Assembly (NCBI RefSeq): GCF_014648435.1
Contig: NZ_BMRC01000017.1
Span: 124,001-188,000, forward strand
Direction: 5' to 3'
From: Nonomuraea spiralis
GTDB lineage: Bacteria > Actinomycetota > Actinomycetes > Streptosporangiales > Streptosporangiaceae
Length of the DNA stretch: 64,000 nucleotides
Shown: piece by piece, positions 1-7,724 of the stretch
Numbering within the stretch: the first letter of the stretch is position 1
Layout: each line of letters begins with the position of its first letter
The notes under the pieces: generated by a model
Database searches by the model: none
Seen by the model: only the letters and a program-made list of their open reading frames with translations
What the model was told of the DNA's origin: nothing
Translations under genes and position numbers: made by a program

Positions 1-1
1 G

Positions 2-544
2 GCCACGTCCAGGACCGGCTGGATCGCCGCGGACCAGGCGGAGTTCGGACGGGTGCAGGCGCTGTTCCACCAGGAGATCGGCGCGCTGCGCAACTCGTTC
101 GGCGAGATCGGCGGCGTGGTGGACGAGGTGGCCGCCGGGGTGCGCAACTACTGGTTGCAGATCGGCTCGACGATCGTGTCGGGGATCACGTTGCTGATCG
201 CGGCCATGCGGATGAAGGCCACGCCGGTCCCGCAGGTGGCGGTGGCCGGCATGATCATGGAGCATCTCGTCGGCACGGCGATGGTCAGCGCCGCCGCGGT
301 CATGACGGGCTCGCTGGCGCAGATGCTCAGGGGCGGCATGCAGGTGCTCGGGACGCTGGTGAAGAAGCAGCACCAGTTCGGCTTCGTGTTGCCGGAGGGC
401 GCGGCCGCGGTCGACTTCGGCCGGGCCACGATCAACACCAAGGACCTGCCCTCCTTCCAGGAGCCCGCCCAGCCCGGCCAACTTCCCGCCGGGTACCAGA
501 ACTTCGACTGGGTCGCACCGGACGTGAAGACCACGAAGCCCTGA
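2..544 (+). CDS. T7SS-associated helical membrane protein, 5' end cut off by the window
   Basis: The frame is open from base 2 with no stop upstream, so the start lies outside the window; about 180 residues are visible. The visible part has a helical stretch rich in acidic residues, then a hydrophobic segment (STIVSGITLLIAAM), a short loop and a second hydrophobic segment (MEHLVGTAMVSAAAVM), then a polar tail with a DFGRA motif. The gene at 7725-8471 has the same layout (W-G start of the helix, two membrane segments, DFxxA tail), so the two are probably distant paralogs. It sits 46 bases before a YbaB-like gene and just upstream of two WXG100 genes, which links it to type VII secretion. No catalytic motif is visible. 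It could be a membrane anchor or a secreted WXG100-superfamily protein. Confidence 0.7.
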   Translation, partial: ATSRTGWIAADQAEFGRVQALFHQEIGALRNSFGEIGGVVDEVAAGVRNYWLQIGSTIVSGITLLIAAMRMKATPVPQVAVAGMIMEHLVGTAMVSAAAVMTGSLAQMLRGGMQVLGTLVKKQHQFGFVLPEGAAAVDFGRATINTKDLPSFQEPAQPGQLPAGYQNFDWVAPDVKTTKP

Positions 545-590
545 TTGTGGTTAACTCGCCGAGATGTGCCCCATGGGAGGGATGGTGTCG

Positions 591-1034
591 GTGACGGATT
601 TCGGGGACTTCGGCAACATCGACATGGACCGGCTGCTCCACAGCGTGGACGAGCAGCTCAACAAGTCGGAGGAACTGCAGAAGGGCATGACCGCCCTGGT
701 GGGCCGCGGGGAGGACGAGGCGCACCTGGTCCTCGTCGAGTATGCGCAGGAGGGCATGCGCACCCTGGAGATCCGTCCGAAGGCGATGCGGCTGAGCGCG
801 GCCGAACTGTCGGAACGGATCAGGGCGGCCTTCCAGGAGGCGACCGCCGACCTCCAGCGGCAGGCCGAGGAGCTGATGACCGAGATGTTCGGCGCGAGCG
901 GCAATCCGATGCGCCTGATGGAGAACCCGGAGCAGGCGCTGCGTGGGGTCCGGCGGGCCGAGGCCAGCTACGAACGGGCATTCGAGGACGTAATGGGCGA
1001 ACTAGACAGAATTCGCCGAGATCTCGACCTGTGA
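591..1034 (+). CDS. YbaB/EbfC-family-like protein in a T7SS locus
   Basis: The product is 147 residues from GTG 591, chosen because GGGAGG at 575-580 lies ten bases upstream; ATG 564 would add nine residues. It has an N-terminal helix (DMDRLLHSVDEQLNKSEELQKGM), a small beta region (AHLVLVEYAQEGMRTLEIRPKAM) and a long C-terminal helix, the fold order of the YbaB/EbfC nucleoid-associated family. Proteins of this type are common next to WXG100 genes in actinomycetes, where their role is unknown. Whether this one binds DNA or acts as a secretion partner cannot be told from sequence. It begins the run that leads into the WXG100 genes. Confidence 0.7.
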   Translation: MTDFGDFGNIDMDRLLHSVDEQLNKSEELQKGMTALVGRGEDEAHLVLVEYAQEGMRTLEIRPKAMRLSAAELSERIRAAFQEATADLQRQAEELMTEMFGASGNPMRLMENPEQALRGVRRAEASYERAFEDVMGELDRIRRDLDL

Positions 1035-1160
1035 TTGACCAGCACGTTTGCTGATATGTCGGGAAGTTGTTACATCTTGGCCATTGGGTCCGCTGTTACT
1101 CATGGGGTCTTTGGTGCTTATATGGTTACACGACCGAAATGATCGTTACGGAGGTCACGA

Positions 1161-1487
1161 GTGATCGACTTCTATAAGGCAACACCGGGCCAGATCAAGA
1201 CGGCCTCTGGGCACGTGGTGGACACCGCCCAGTACATCGAGGGTCTGAGGGTGTCGGTCGAGACGACCGCCAACGGTCTTCTCAACACCGGATGGCTCGG
1301 CCCGGCGGCGGCCAGGTTCAGGACCGCCATGACCAACTGGGACAACTCCATGCGGAACGTACGGCTCGACCTGGAGGACATCGCCGAGAAGATGGGCGTC
1401 AACGCGGTCGTCTACTCCGCGGCCGACGAGGACGTCCAGGCCGGCATGGGCCGCGTCGAGTCCCTGATCAACGTCGACATCAAGTAG
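1161..1487 (+). CDS. WXG100 family type VII secretion target (108 aa)
   Basis: This is a 108-residue helical hairpin protein of standard WXG100 length. The turn motif is W45-L46-G47 followed by PAAARF, and a YxxxD export motif is at Y85-D89 (YSAAD). Together these are the two known type VII signals. The start is GTG 1161 with GGAGG about seven bases upstream. It lies 12 bases before a second WXG100 gene (1500-1814), and the two probably form an EsxA/EsxB-like heterodimer. The 127 bases upstream (1035-1160) are noncoding and likely hold the promoter. Confidence 0.9.
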   Translation: MIDFYKATPGQIKTASGHVVDTAQYIEGLRVSVETTANGLLNTGWLGPAAARFRTAMTNWDNSMRNVRLDLEDIAEKMGVNAVVYSAADEDVQAGMGRVESLINVDIK

Positions 1488-1499
1488 GAGGGGAACTCG

Positions 1500-1814
1500 A
1501 TGTCCGCTGAGCTCGACTTCACCAAAGTCAACTTTGGGCACATGGAGCTCGCCCAAAGCGACTTCATCAAGATCCTCGGCTCCTTCGAGAAGGCCACCGA
1601 AGACCTGATGGTCCGGCTGCAGACCGACCTGGTCGGTCACTGGGAGGGCTCGGACGGCGCCGAGACGTTCTTCCGGAAGCACGAGGCGAAGTGGCGGGAC
1701 GCCGCCGCCCAGATGCGTACGCAGCTGGACGAGCTGCAGAAGGCCGTCCAGATCGCGAACGAGAACTACCGCGCCGCCGAGAACCGTAACAAGTCCATCT
1801 GGTACGACGGCTGA
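1500..1814 (+). CDS. WXG100 family type VII secretion target (104 aa)
   Basis: This 104-residue WXG100 protein has the classical motif W48-E49-G50 between two amphipathic helices, and a C-terminal YxxxE motif (Y90-E94, YRAAE). The upstream gene encodes the likely heterodimer partner. An AGGAGGGG ribosome site precedes ATG 1500. In the family, such pairs are exported folded through the EccC-driven pore, and one partner supplies the signal. Both partners here carry YxxxD/E, so it is not clear which one docks on EccC. The call is firm; the role as effector, co-substrate or structural component is not. Confidence 0.93.
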   Translation: MSAELDFTKVNFGHMELAQSDFIKILGSFEKATEDLMVRLQTDLVGHWEGSDGAETFFRKHEAKWRDAAAQMRTQLDELQKAVQIANENYRAAENRNKSIWYDG

Positions 1815-1864
1815 CGTCTTCTTCTCGGCCACCCGCGCGGTGGCCGAGTCTGTCAGGGGGGATC

Positions 1865-2269
1865 ATGGCAGAGCTCGAACCCGAACCGTGGCCGGGGCTC
1901 AACGACACCGACGCCGAGCTCTACTACAACGTGGGCAAGATGCGTGCCATCGCCGAGGACCTTGAGATCGCCCTCGCCCTCACCCAGGGCGCCGGCGGCA
2001 ACAGGAACGGCGTCACCGGATCAATTGAGACCCTCACCACGTATTTCTCACTGGGTGAGGAGCACATCGGGAGCTGGCCGGCGGCCAGCGCCTTCGCGCG
2101 CAGCGTGGGCAGCACCGAAGCGGACCCCGGCGGCCAGGTGTCGCTGGAGGGCCGCGGGCAGCGGCTGGCCGCCCTGTACAAGGACTACGTCGAGTGTTGT
2201 CAGAAACTGGTGCAGGCCATCAGGGACAGTGCCGACGGCTACGCCAAGACCAATCCGGGCCGAGAGTGA
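1865..2269 (+). CDS. Small 'WPGL' protein S1, first gene of a duplicated T7SS two-gene cassette
   Basis: This 134-residue helical protein belongs to no family I can name. It is a paralog of 3705-4166: both begin with an acidic leader followed by WPGL at residues 9-12, and both share Y-x-[AS]-L-x4-[IM]-G-x-W-P-x-A-x2-FA (here W71). A GGGGGGAT ribosome site precedes ATG 1865. The next gene, a long WXG-like protein, starts six bases after its stop, so the two are probably translated together. By analogy with PE/PPE or Esx partners it may be the helical partner of the long protein. No YxxxD/E is seen near its C-terminus. Confidence 0.8.
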   Translation: MAELEPEPWPGLNDTDAELYYNVGKMRAIAEDLEIALALTQGAGGNRNGVTGSIETLTTYFSLGEEHIGSWPAASAFARSVGSTEADPGGQVSLEGRGQRLAALYKDYVECCQKLVQAIRDSADGYAKTNPGRE

Positions 2270-2275
2270 GCAGCG

Positions 2276-3694
2276 TTGGCTGAGCGCAGGGTCGTAATCC
2301 GCGACACTTCCCAACGGCCGCGGAGCGAGCCGGTCACCGCCTCGCGGGAGCAGATCGAGGCATGGCTCAACGCGACCTCCGACTTCGAGGTCCATGACCG
2401 GGGCCTGTCGTACAAGAAGGTGGCCCAGGTCGTCAGAGGGGTGGCCAACGCGCTGCCCCAGATCGGCCAGGACCTGTCCGGCGCCTGGCGGTCGGACACC
2501 TCCGCCCAGGCGCAGCGGGCGCTGCAGATGCTCAGCGCGTCGGGGCAGGAGATCGCCGAGGCCATGGACAAGATGGCCGAGGCTTTGACCCTGTACGGGC
2601 GCGACTACCTGCCCGCGGCCATCGCGGAGGTGAACGCCGCCAAGAACGCCAAGACGGCGACACCGAAGCCGTCGGCCGGCGCCTCGCCGACGCCCCCGGG
2701 GACGGAATCGACCTCGCCGCCGGTGCTCAGCTCCGAGACGCACGACTCCGCCGAGCCCACGCCCGGGCTCACCAAGTCGCCCTCCGAGATGAAGGACGAC
2801 GCCGCCCGGCGCGCGCTGGAGAAGCTCAACCGCCACATCGTCGACCTGTACGACTTCAAGATCCCGGACAGCGTCGTCGTCGACCTGCCGGTGGTGACGC
2901 CCGCCGACGGGCCGGCCCCCGAACGGGACATGCCGCTCGAGCAGCGCACGACGTACACCAAGGGCTCGTACTGGAACGGCGGCGGCTCCGGTGACGACGG
3001 CTCCGGCGGCTCAGGTGGTTCGGCGGGCTCCGGCGGCACGCACGGCGGAACGGGCGGCAACGGCTCCGGGACCAGTGGCGGCCGTGACGGCGGCAACGGC
3101 GGGACCGGTGGGACCGACCCCCGCCCGGGAGACCACACCCCCGGCACCGACACCCCCGGCACCGACAAACCGGACACACCCGGTACGGACACCCCCGGCA
3201 CGGACACGCCGGGCACCGACCCCTCGGGCGGCCAGGGCGCCGGATCCACGACGGGCGGCGGCTCGACCAGCACGGGCGACGGCACCGCGCCCCCCGTGAT
3301 CGACAGCAACGCCACCGACGACCGCGCGACCCAGTCGCAGGACGTGGACACCCGGGACCCGCGCGCCACCGAGACCGCCGGCTACCAGCCCACCACCACG
3401 CCGACCTACCCCGGAACCACGAACCAGCCGTTCGTGACCCAGCCCGCCTACCCCACGCCGTCCGCCGGGACGCCCGCGGTGATCGGCGGTCCGGGCTCGT
3501 ACACCCAGGGGAGCGCGCCCGCGGCGGCGGCGCGGGGGGCGGCGGGCGGCGGGGCGGGCATGCCGTTCCTGCCGTACGGCGGCGGGGGACAGGGGCCCGA
3601 GGAGGGGGCCGCCCCGGAGACCTCGACCCTCCTGAAGGAGGACAACGACGTGTGGAGCCAGCACGAGGGCTCCATCTCACCGGTGATCGGCTAG
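2276..3694 (+). CDS. Long WXG-like T7SS substrate candidate L1 with Gly/Thr/Pro-rich body and acidic tail
   Basis: The product is 472 residues from a TTG start (MAERR; the paralog at 4172 begins MAE with ATG). Residues 20-125 form a WXG100-like helical region with W71 (AWRSDTS) at the turn. A basic/acidic linker follows (200-245), then a Gly/Ser-rich stretch, five TPGTD pentapeptides (3137-3220), and a Pro/Gly/Ala-rich segment containing GMPFLPYGG. The last 25 residues carry LLKEDNDVW and end PVIG. The same tail elements occur in L2 (4172-5449) and L3 (6626-7708). It is probably exported with S1. No enzymatic domain was recognised, so a cell-wall or surface role is a guess. Confidence 0.8.
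   Translation: MAERRVVIRDTSQRPRSEPVTASREQIEAWLNATSDFEVHDRGLSYKKVAQVVRGVANALPQIGQDLSGAWRSDTSAQAQRALQMLSASGQEIAEAMDKMAEALTLYGRDYLPAAIAEVNAAKNAKTATPKPSAGASPTPPGTESTSPPVLSSETHDSAEPTPGLTKSPSEMKDDAARRALEKLNRHIVDLYDFKIPDSVVVDLPVVTPADGPAPERDMPLEQRTTYTKGSYWNGGGSGDDGSGGSGGSAGSGGTHGGTGGNGSGTSGGRDGGNGGTGGTDPRPGDHTPGTDTPGTDKPDTPGTDTPGTDTPGTDPSGGQGAGSTTGGGSTSTGDGTAPPVIDSNATDDRATQSQDVDTRDPRATETAGYQPTTTPTYPGTTNQPFVTQPAYPTPSAGTPAVIGGPGSYTQGSAPAAAARGAAGGGAGMPFLPYGGGGQGPEEGAAPETSTLLKEDNDVWSQHEGSISPVIG
3137..3220 (+). repeat. TPGTD pentapeptide-coding repeats inside L1
   Basis: Five in-frame 15-bp units encoding TPGTD are interrupted once by KPD after the second unit. They lie in the low-complexity body of the L1 protein. 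L3 uses a different pentapeptide (PDQKI type) with the same 15-bp period. Confidence 0.85.
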
Positions 3695-3704
3695 GGAGGC
3701 GGCC

Positions 3705-4166
3705 ATGGCACTCGAACTGGATTCCGACTGGCCCGGCCTCGAAGAGGGCAAAGACGGCAACTACACCAACCGTACCGAGGTCAAGCGCATCGCCGACGAG
3801 CTGAACGAGCTGCTCAAGAAGCTCAAGACGCCCACGACCCCGCCGGTGACGCAGTTCCTGACCGCGCCGGGAGCGAAGGCCCAGGAGCCGCAGTTGCCCG
3901 CCAACGCCGGGTCGCTGCCGGACCTCCAGCGGTACTGCGCGCTCAGCCAGAACCAGATGGGCGAGTGGCCCACCGCCATGCAGTTCGCGATGGCGATCAA
4001 CTCGGCCTACTCCCAGCTGATCGGCGAACGGGGCTCCTCGGGCGGTCTGTACGCGTCCATGGTCCAGCGGGCCGAGAGCACCACCGAGGCGTTGCTGGAC
4101 ATCGCCAAGGCGTCGCAGGGCGCCGAGCAGGCGACCGAGGAAGCCGCCGCGCGGCAGGAGACGTAG
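3705..4166 (+). CDS. Small 'WPGL' protein S2, first gene of the second T7SS cassette
   Basis: This 153-residue helical protein is a paralog of S1 (1865-2269). WPGL is at residues 9-12 and the GEWPTAMQFA block (W88) matches S1's GSWPAASAFA. A proline-rich insertion (TPTTPPVTQFLTAPG) separates the helices. It begins ten bases after L1 stops, with GGAGG upstream, and is followed after five bases by L2. The order S1-L1-S2-L2 therefore looks like a tandem duplication of a two-gene unit that has since diverged. The function is unknown; a partner or chaperone for the following long protein is the simplest reading. Confidence 0.8.
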   Translation: MALELDSDWPGLEEGKDGNYTNRTEVKRIADELNELLKKLKTPTTPPVTQFLTAPGAKAQEPQLPANAGSLPDLQRYCALSQNQMGEWPTAMQFAMAINSAYSQLIGERGSSGGLYASMVQRAESTTEALLDIAKASQGAEQATEEAAARQET

Positions 4167-4171
4167 GCACG

Positions 4172-5449
4172 ATGGCTGAGCCCAAGAAGCAGACCTTCAA
4201 GCTCGTCTACGACAACGGCCCGCCCGACACCTCCACCCCGGAGGTCTCGTTCTGGGGCAGCCTCGGGAGCAGCACGCTCGACCAGGTCAAGAAGTGGATC
4301 GACGCGACCGACCCGAGCGCGGTCAAGCTCGCGGGCCTGTACTACTCGCGGGCCGAGACACTGCTGAACGGCGTCGCCGCCGACCTGAAGACCAAGGCGG
4401 CCGAGCTGGCCAAGAACTACACCGGCCCGGCCGCCGTCGAGACGCAGAAGCAGCTCCAGAGCCTGCACGCCAGCGTGCGCGAGCTGGCCAGGAAGCTCGG
4501 CGAGATGGGCCGGCCGCTCCAGGGGTACGGGGAGACGCTGCACTGGGCGCAGGCCAACGTGGTCGAGTCGATGGACCACGACTCGCGCTCGGACCGCGAC
4601 GTGGACTGGGCCGGGCGGGTCCCGTTCTACCGGCTGTACCGGGGTGACAAGCGGGCCGTGGACCACCTCAAGAAGGTCAACGAGCGCATCGTCGAGCATT
4701 ACAAGCAGCTCCCCGTCGACGTGCAGACCGCGCTGCCCGACCCGAGCGTCCCCGAGCTCCCGGACTACAACAACGGCGGGGCGAAGGTGCCGGGCGCGCC
4801 GAACCTGAACGGCGACGGCGTGCCGGACGGCTCCCCCCTCAAGGCGTTCGGCCCCGGCTCGGTGTCCGGCGACCCCGGGTCCATCGACGGCAGCCAGCCG
4901 GGTGACGGCTCGACCTCGACGGTCCGGTTGCCCGACGGCGCCGGCGGCACGGGCCCGAACGGCGCGAGCGTCGGCGCGGGCGGCTACAACGGCGGGGACA
5001 ATCCGTACGGGGGGCCCGACGCCTCGGCCCTGAACAGCGGCCCGCTGGGCTCCTCGCCGGACACGACCCAGTCCGCGAACATCCCCTCCGGGCCGTCCGG
5101 GGCTGACGGCGGCACCACGAAGCTGGCCGGATACGACCCGTCGTTGTCCGGCATGCCCAACGGCGGCTACCCCACGACGTCCACGACGGGGGGCGGCCCC
5201 AACGGCGGCGGTGGGGGCACGGGGTCCACGGGCGGCTACGGAGTGGCCGGGGCGGCGCCGGGTTCCGCCGCGAGTATGCGTACCGCGGGCGCCGGCGGAG
5301 GGATGTTGTCGCCGTCCCTGATGGGCGCGGCGCCCGGCCGCGGCGGCGAGAGCGGCCAGAAGAACGACAACGAGGGCACGACCTGGCTCGCCGAGGATGA
5401 TGACGTGTGGGGCGGTCCCGAGGGCACCACACCGAGCACGCTCACCTGA
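4172..5449 (+). CDS. Long WXG-like T7SS substrate candidate L2
   Basis: The product is 425 residues. ATG 4172 is the start because it follows the S2 stop by five bases and matches L1's MAE beginning; the frame is open further upstream only inside S2. Residues 35-200 are helical with a Y83-T84-G85-PAA turn where WXG100 proteins have W-x-G. After a hinge (about 200-215) comes a long Gly/Pro/Asn/Ser-rich body, then GGGMLSPSLMGA and an acidic tail with WLAEDDDVW close to the C-terminus. The tail corresponds to those of L1 and L3. No catalytic motif is visible. Confidence 0.8.
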   Translation: MAEPKKQTFKLVYDNGPPDTSTPEVSFWGSLGSSTLDQVKKWIDATDPSAVKLAGLYYSRAETLLNGVAADLKTKAAELAKNYTGPAAVETQKQLQSLHASVRELARKLGEMGRPLQGYGETLHWAQANVVESMDHDSRSDRDVDWAGRVPFYRLYRGDKRAVDHLKKVNERIVEHYKQLPVDVQTALPDPSVPELPDYNNGGAKVPGAPNLNGDGVPDGSPLKAFGPGSVSGDPGSIDGSQPGDGSTSTVRLPDGAGGTGPNGASVGAGGYNGGDNPYGGPDASALNSGPLGSSPDTTQSANIPSGPSGADGGTTKLAGYDPSLSGMPNGGYPTTSTTGGGPNGGGGGTGSTGGYGVAGAAPGSAASMRTAGAGGGMLSPSLMGAAPGRGGESGQKNDNEGTTWLAEDDDVWGGPEGTTPSTLT

Positions 5450-5468
5450 GCGCCGGCCCGTGCCCGTG

Positions 5469-5493
5469 CCCGGCTCCCGTCCCGGGAGCCGGG
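5469..5493. terminator. Hairpin between convergent L2 and M23 peptidase genes
   Basis: This is a perfect 11-bp stem (CCCGGCTCCCG / CGGGAGCCGGG) with a three-base loop, 19 bases after the L2 stop and facing the minus-strand peptidase gene. No T-run follows, as is usual in high-GC actinomycetes. It is probably a bidirectional terminator. Confidence 0.65.
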
Positions 5494-5580
5494 GCGCCGC
5501 GTCCGCGGGCCGGTCGGGCGGGGGGCGCCCGGAGGCGCCGCCCCGCTCACGGAAACGCGGTCACGTCAGCCGCGGCGCCG

Positions 5581-6495
5581 TCAGCCGCAGTGCTCGAAGG
5601 GGCTGTCGTACGCGGTGGAGCCGATCGCGCCGCCCCACTTGACGCAGGTACGGACGGCCTTGGCCCGGACCGGACCGGCGTAGTACTGGTAGCTGCCCGC
5701 GTCGGTGCTCCTGGCCTTGCCCTTGACCTCCAGGTAGGCCCGCACGGCGGCCTTGCCCGAGCCGCTGCTGCGCAGCGTGGTGACGCAGTTCTGGCCGGTG
5801 GAGGCCGAGTAGAGCAGCACGACCCGGCCCGCCGAGCCGAGCGGCGCGGAGTCGATCGGCTTGTAGCCGGACCCGCAGACCTGCTCGGCCGAGTACGGGT
5901 TGCTGCCGCCGCCACCGCCGGGGTTGCTGGGAGCGGGCTGGCCGCCGCCGCCTCCGCAGTTGTTGGACTTCAGGGTCTGGTGGCTGTAACCGAAGGTGGA
6001 GCCGTTGAACTTCGCCGCCACGATCGAGCCGGACGACGTGCGCTGCTCGTAGTGCAGGTGGGCGATGATGCCCTTGTACTTGGCGGAGGTGTTGCCCACC
6101 TGGCCGACCTGCTGGCCCTGGGCGACGCTCGCGCCCGCGGAGACCGCCCGCGACTTCATGTGCGCGTACAGGGAGACGCTGCCGTCGGCGTGCCGGATCT
6201 TGACCACGTTGCCGAAGCCGTCCGTGGTCCGGTACTCCGACATGATCACCGTGCCGGCGGCCGACGCGACGACCTTCCGGCCCAGGTCGGCGTTGCCGTC
6301 GTTGTACGTGCCGTTGAAGTCGATCTCGTAGCCGGCGGTGTGCGCGCTGCTGTCGTTGCTGTCGCCGGTCCAGGTCTCACCGCAGGGGAAAGGAAGCTGG
6401 TGGACGACGGCAGCGCTGGCGCTGGCCGCGCTCGTGCCGGCGAAGGGCAGCGCGGCGATGCCGCACACGCCCACTATCAGGGTCTTGATCCGCAT
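5581..6495 (-). CDS. Secreted M23-family metallopeptidase (peptidoglycan hydrolase)
   Basis: This 304-residue protein has a signal peptide (residues 1-28, cleavage after ASA). The M23 domain spans about 35-155: metal-ligand candidates are H52 and D59 in HTAGYEIDF, with YAHM around 110-113 and the HLH motif at 146-148 (HLHYE). After a Gly-rich linker (175-195) a C-terminal domain with paired cysteines follows, possibly a wall-binding module. M23 enzymes cut peptidoglycan cross-bridges. It is encoded opposite to and inside the T7SS substrate array, so it might open the wall near the secretion site; that link is inferred only from position. Confidence 0.9.
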   Translation of the reverse strand: MRIKTLIVGVCGIAALPFAGTSAASASAAVVHQLPFPCGETWTGDSNDSSAHTAGYEIDFNGTYNDGNADLGRKVVASAAGTVIMSEYRTTDGFGNVVKIRHADGSVSLYAHMKSRAVSAGASVAQGQQVGQVGNTSAKYKGIIAHLHYEQRTSSGSIVAAKFNGSTFGYSHQTLKSNNCGGGGGQPAPSNPGGGGGSNPYSAEQVCGSGYKPIDSAPLGSAGRVVLLYSASTGQNCVTTLRSSGSGKAAVRAYLEVKGKARSTDAGSYQYYAGPVRAKAVRTCVKWGGAIGSTAYDSPFEHCG

Positions 6496-6625
6496 AGGGG
6501 AAAGGCTGCCATCCTGATCAACGGCCAGTCTAGATCATTCCCGAAGTGTTCACGCTAAAAGTTGATATTTGTCGATATCGTAGCCAGGACTGTGCATAAC
6601 GCAGTTTTCGGACAGGGAGGGTGAG

Positions 6626-7708
6626 ATGGGGACGGGACAGAACTCAACCCCCGGTCTGGGGCAATATCAGCAGAGTGCTCTCACCGGCGCCACGATCCAG
6701 TACAAGGACAAGAAGATCAGCGAGCTCGGCGGCAACATGGCCGAGCAGGAACCCAACGTGGCCAAGATTGAGACGAACACGAAGGGGATCCAGGTCGACT
6801 TCCCCGGGTTCGGCATCGTCGGGATCGGTCTCTCCTACGCGCACGATCAGGTCAAGAACGGCGCGGCCGAGGCGCTCAGCGCGGCCAGGACCGCCCTGCG
6901 GGACTACAAGACCGCCCTGGAGAAGCTGGAAGCGAACTACCACAAGGCCGACACGGACAGCGACGGCATCATCAACGAGTACGGCGACGACAAGGGGCCT
7001 GGCGACGAGAAGGGTCTCGGCAACCTCGAGAGCAAGCTTGGCGGCATGCCGAGCATGCCCGACACCAAGATGCCCGACCAGAAGATTCCCGACCAGAAGA
7101 TTCCGGATCAGAAGTTCCCCGATCAAAAGCTTCCTGATCAGAAGATCCCTGACCAGAAGATTCCCGACCAGAAGATCCCTGATCAGAAGTTCCCCGATCA
7201 GAAGATCCCTGATCAGAACCTGCCGAACCCCAACGCCCCTGACACCAACCTGCCGAACCCCAACGCTCCGGACACCGACCTCCCCAAGACGCCGTCCATC
7301 GAGGACCAGCTCAACCACAACACCAGCGTCCCGGACCTCGGCGTCAACAAGCCGGTCGACCCCTCCCAGACCAAGCTGTCCGGCATCGACCCCACCGGAC
7401 TGAACTCCGCCATCCCCAGCCTCGGCAACATGACCGGCGTCCCGACCGACATCCCCACCTCGGGCGGCTACTCCGGTTCCCAGTCGGGCGGCGGGACCGG
7501 CATGGGAGCGGGAGCAGGGGCGGGCGCCGGCGCCGGCGGACTGCGTGCCGGCGCGAACGGCGCGTCGGGCATGCCGTTCATGCCCATGTCGGGCGGCGCG
7601 GGAGCCGGCGAGCAGAACCGCGAGCGCGAGAAGCCGGAGTACGTGCGCGGCGACGAGAACGACTGGCTCGACGACATGGACATCGCTCCGCCGGTCATCG
7701 GCGAGTGA
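6626..7708 (+). CDS. Long T7SS substrate candidate L3 with PDQKI pentapeptide repeats
   Basis: This 360-residue protein starts with a helical domain (about 25-108) that ends in a YxxxD motif (Y105-D109), the known T7SS signal. An Asp-rich loop follows (DTDSDGIINEYGDD, like a single calcium-binding loop). Residues 145-219 are fifteen pentapeptides of PD[QT][KN]x and related type. A Gly/Ala-rich segment, GMPFMPMSGG and an acidic tail (RGDENDW, ending PPVIGE) match L1 and L2. It has no WPGL partner next to it; the membrane protein at 7725 follows 16 bases later. The start is ATG 6626 with GGGAGGG upstream. Confidence 0.8.
   Translation: MGTGQNSTPGLGQYQQSALTGATIQYKDKKISELGGNMAEQEPNVAKIETNTKGIQVDFPGFGIVGIGLSYAHDQVKNGAAEALSAARTALRDYKTALEKLEANYHKADTDSDGIINEYGDDKGPGDEKGLGNLESKLGGMPSMPDTKMPDQKIPDQKIPDQKFPDQKLPDQKIPDQKIPDQKIPDQKFPDQKIPDQNLPNPNAPDTNLPNPNAPDTDLPKTPSIEDQLNHNTSVPDLGVNKPVDPSQTKLSGIDPTGLNSAIPSLGNMTGVPTDIPTSGGYSGSQSGGGTGMGAGAGAGAGAGGLRAGANGASGMPFMPMSGGAGAGEQNREREKPEYVRGDENDWLDDMDIAPPVIGE
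7058..7282 (+). repeat. Fifteen 15-bp tandem repeats coding for PDQKI-type pentapeptides
   Basis: The in-frame units are PDTKM, nine PDQK[IFL], PDQNL, then alternating PNPNA / PDTNL / PNPNA / PDTDL. Third positions vary (GAC/GAT, ATT/ATC, CCC/CCT/CCG), so the protein repeat is held more tightly than the DNA. Proline every fifth residue with alternating charge predicts a stiff extended rod. Confidence 0.95.
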
Positions 7709-7724
7709 GAAAGGGCGCGACGAG

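Noticed and set aside
7058..7282. CRISPR-like array or noncoding satellite
   Set aside because: The 15-bp units are contiguous, without spacers, and stay in frame within a T7SS protein; they are coding repeats.
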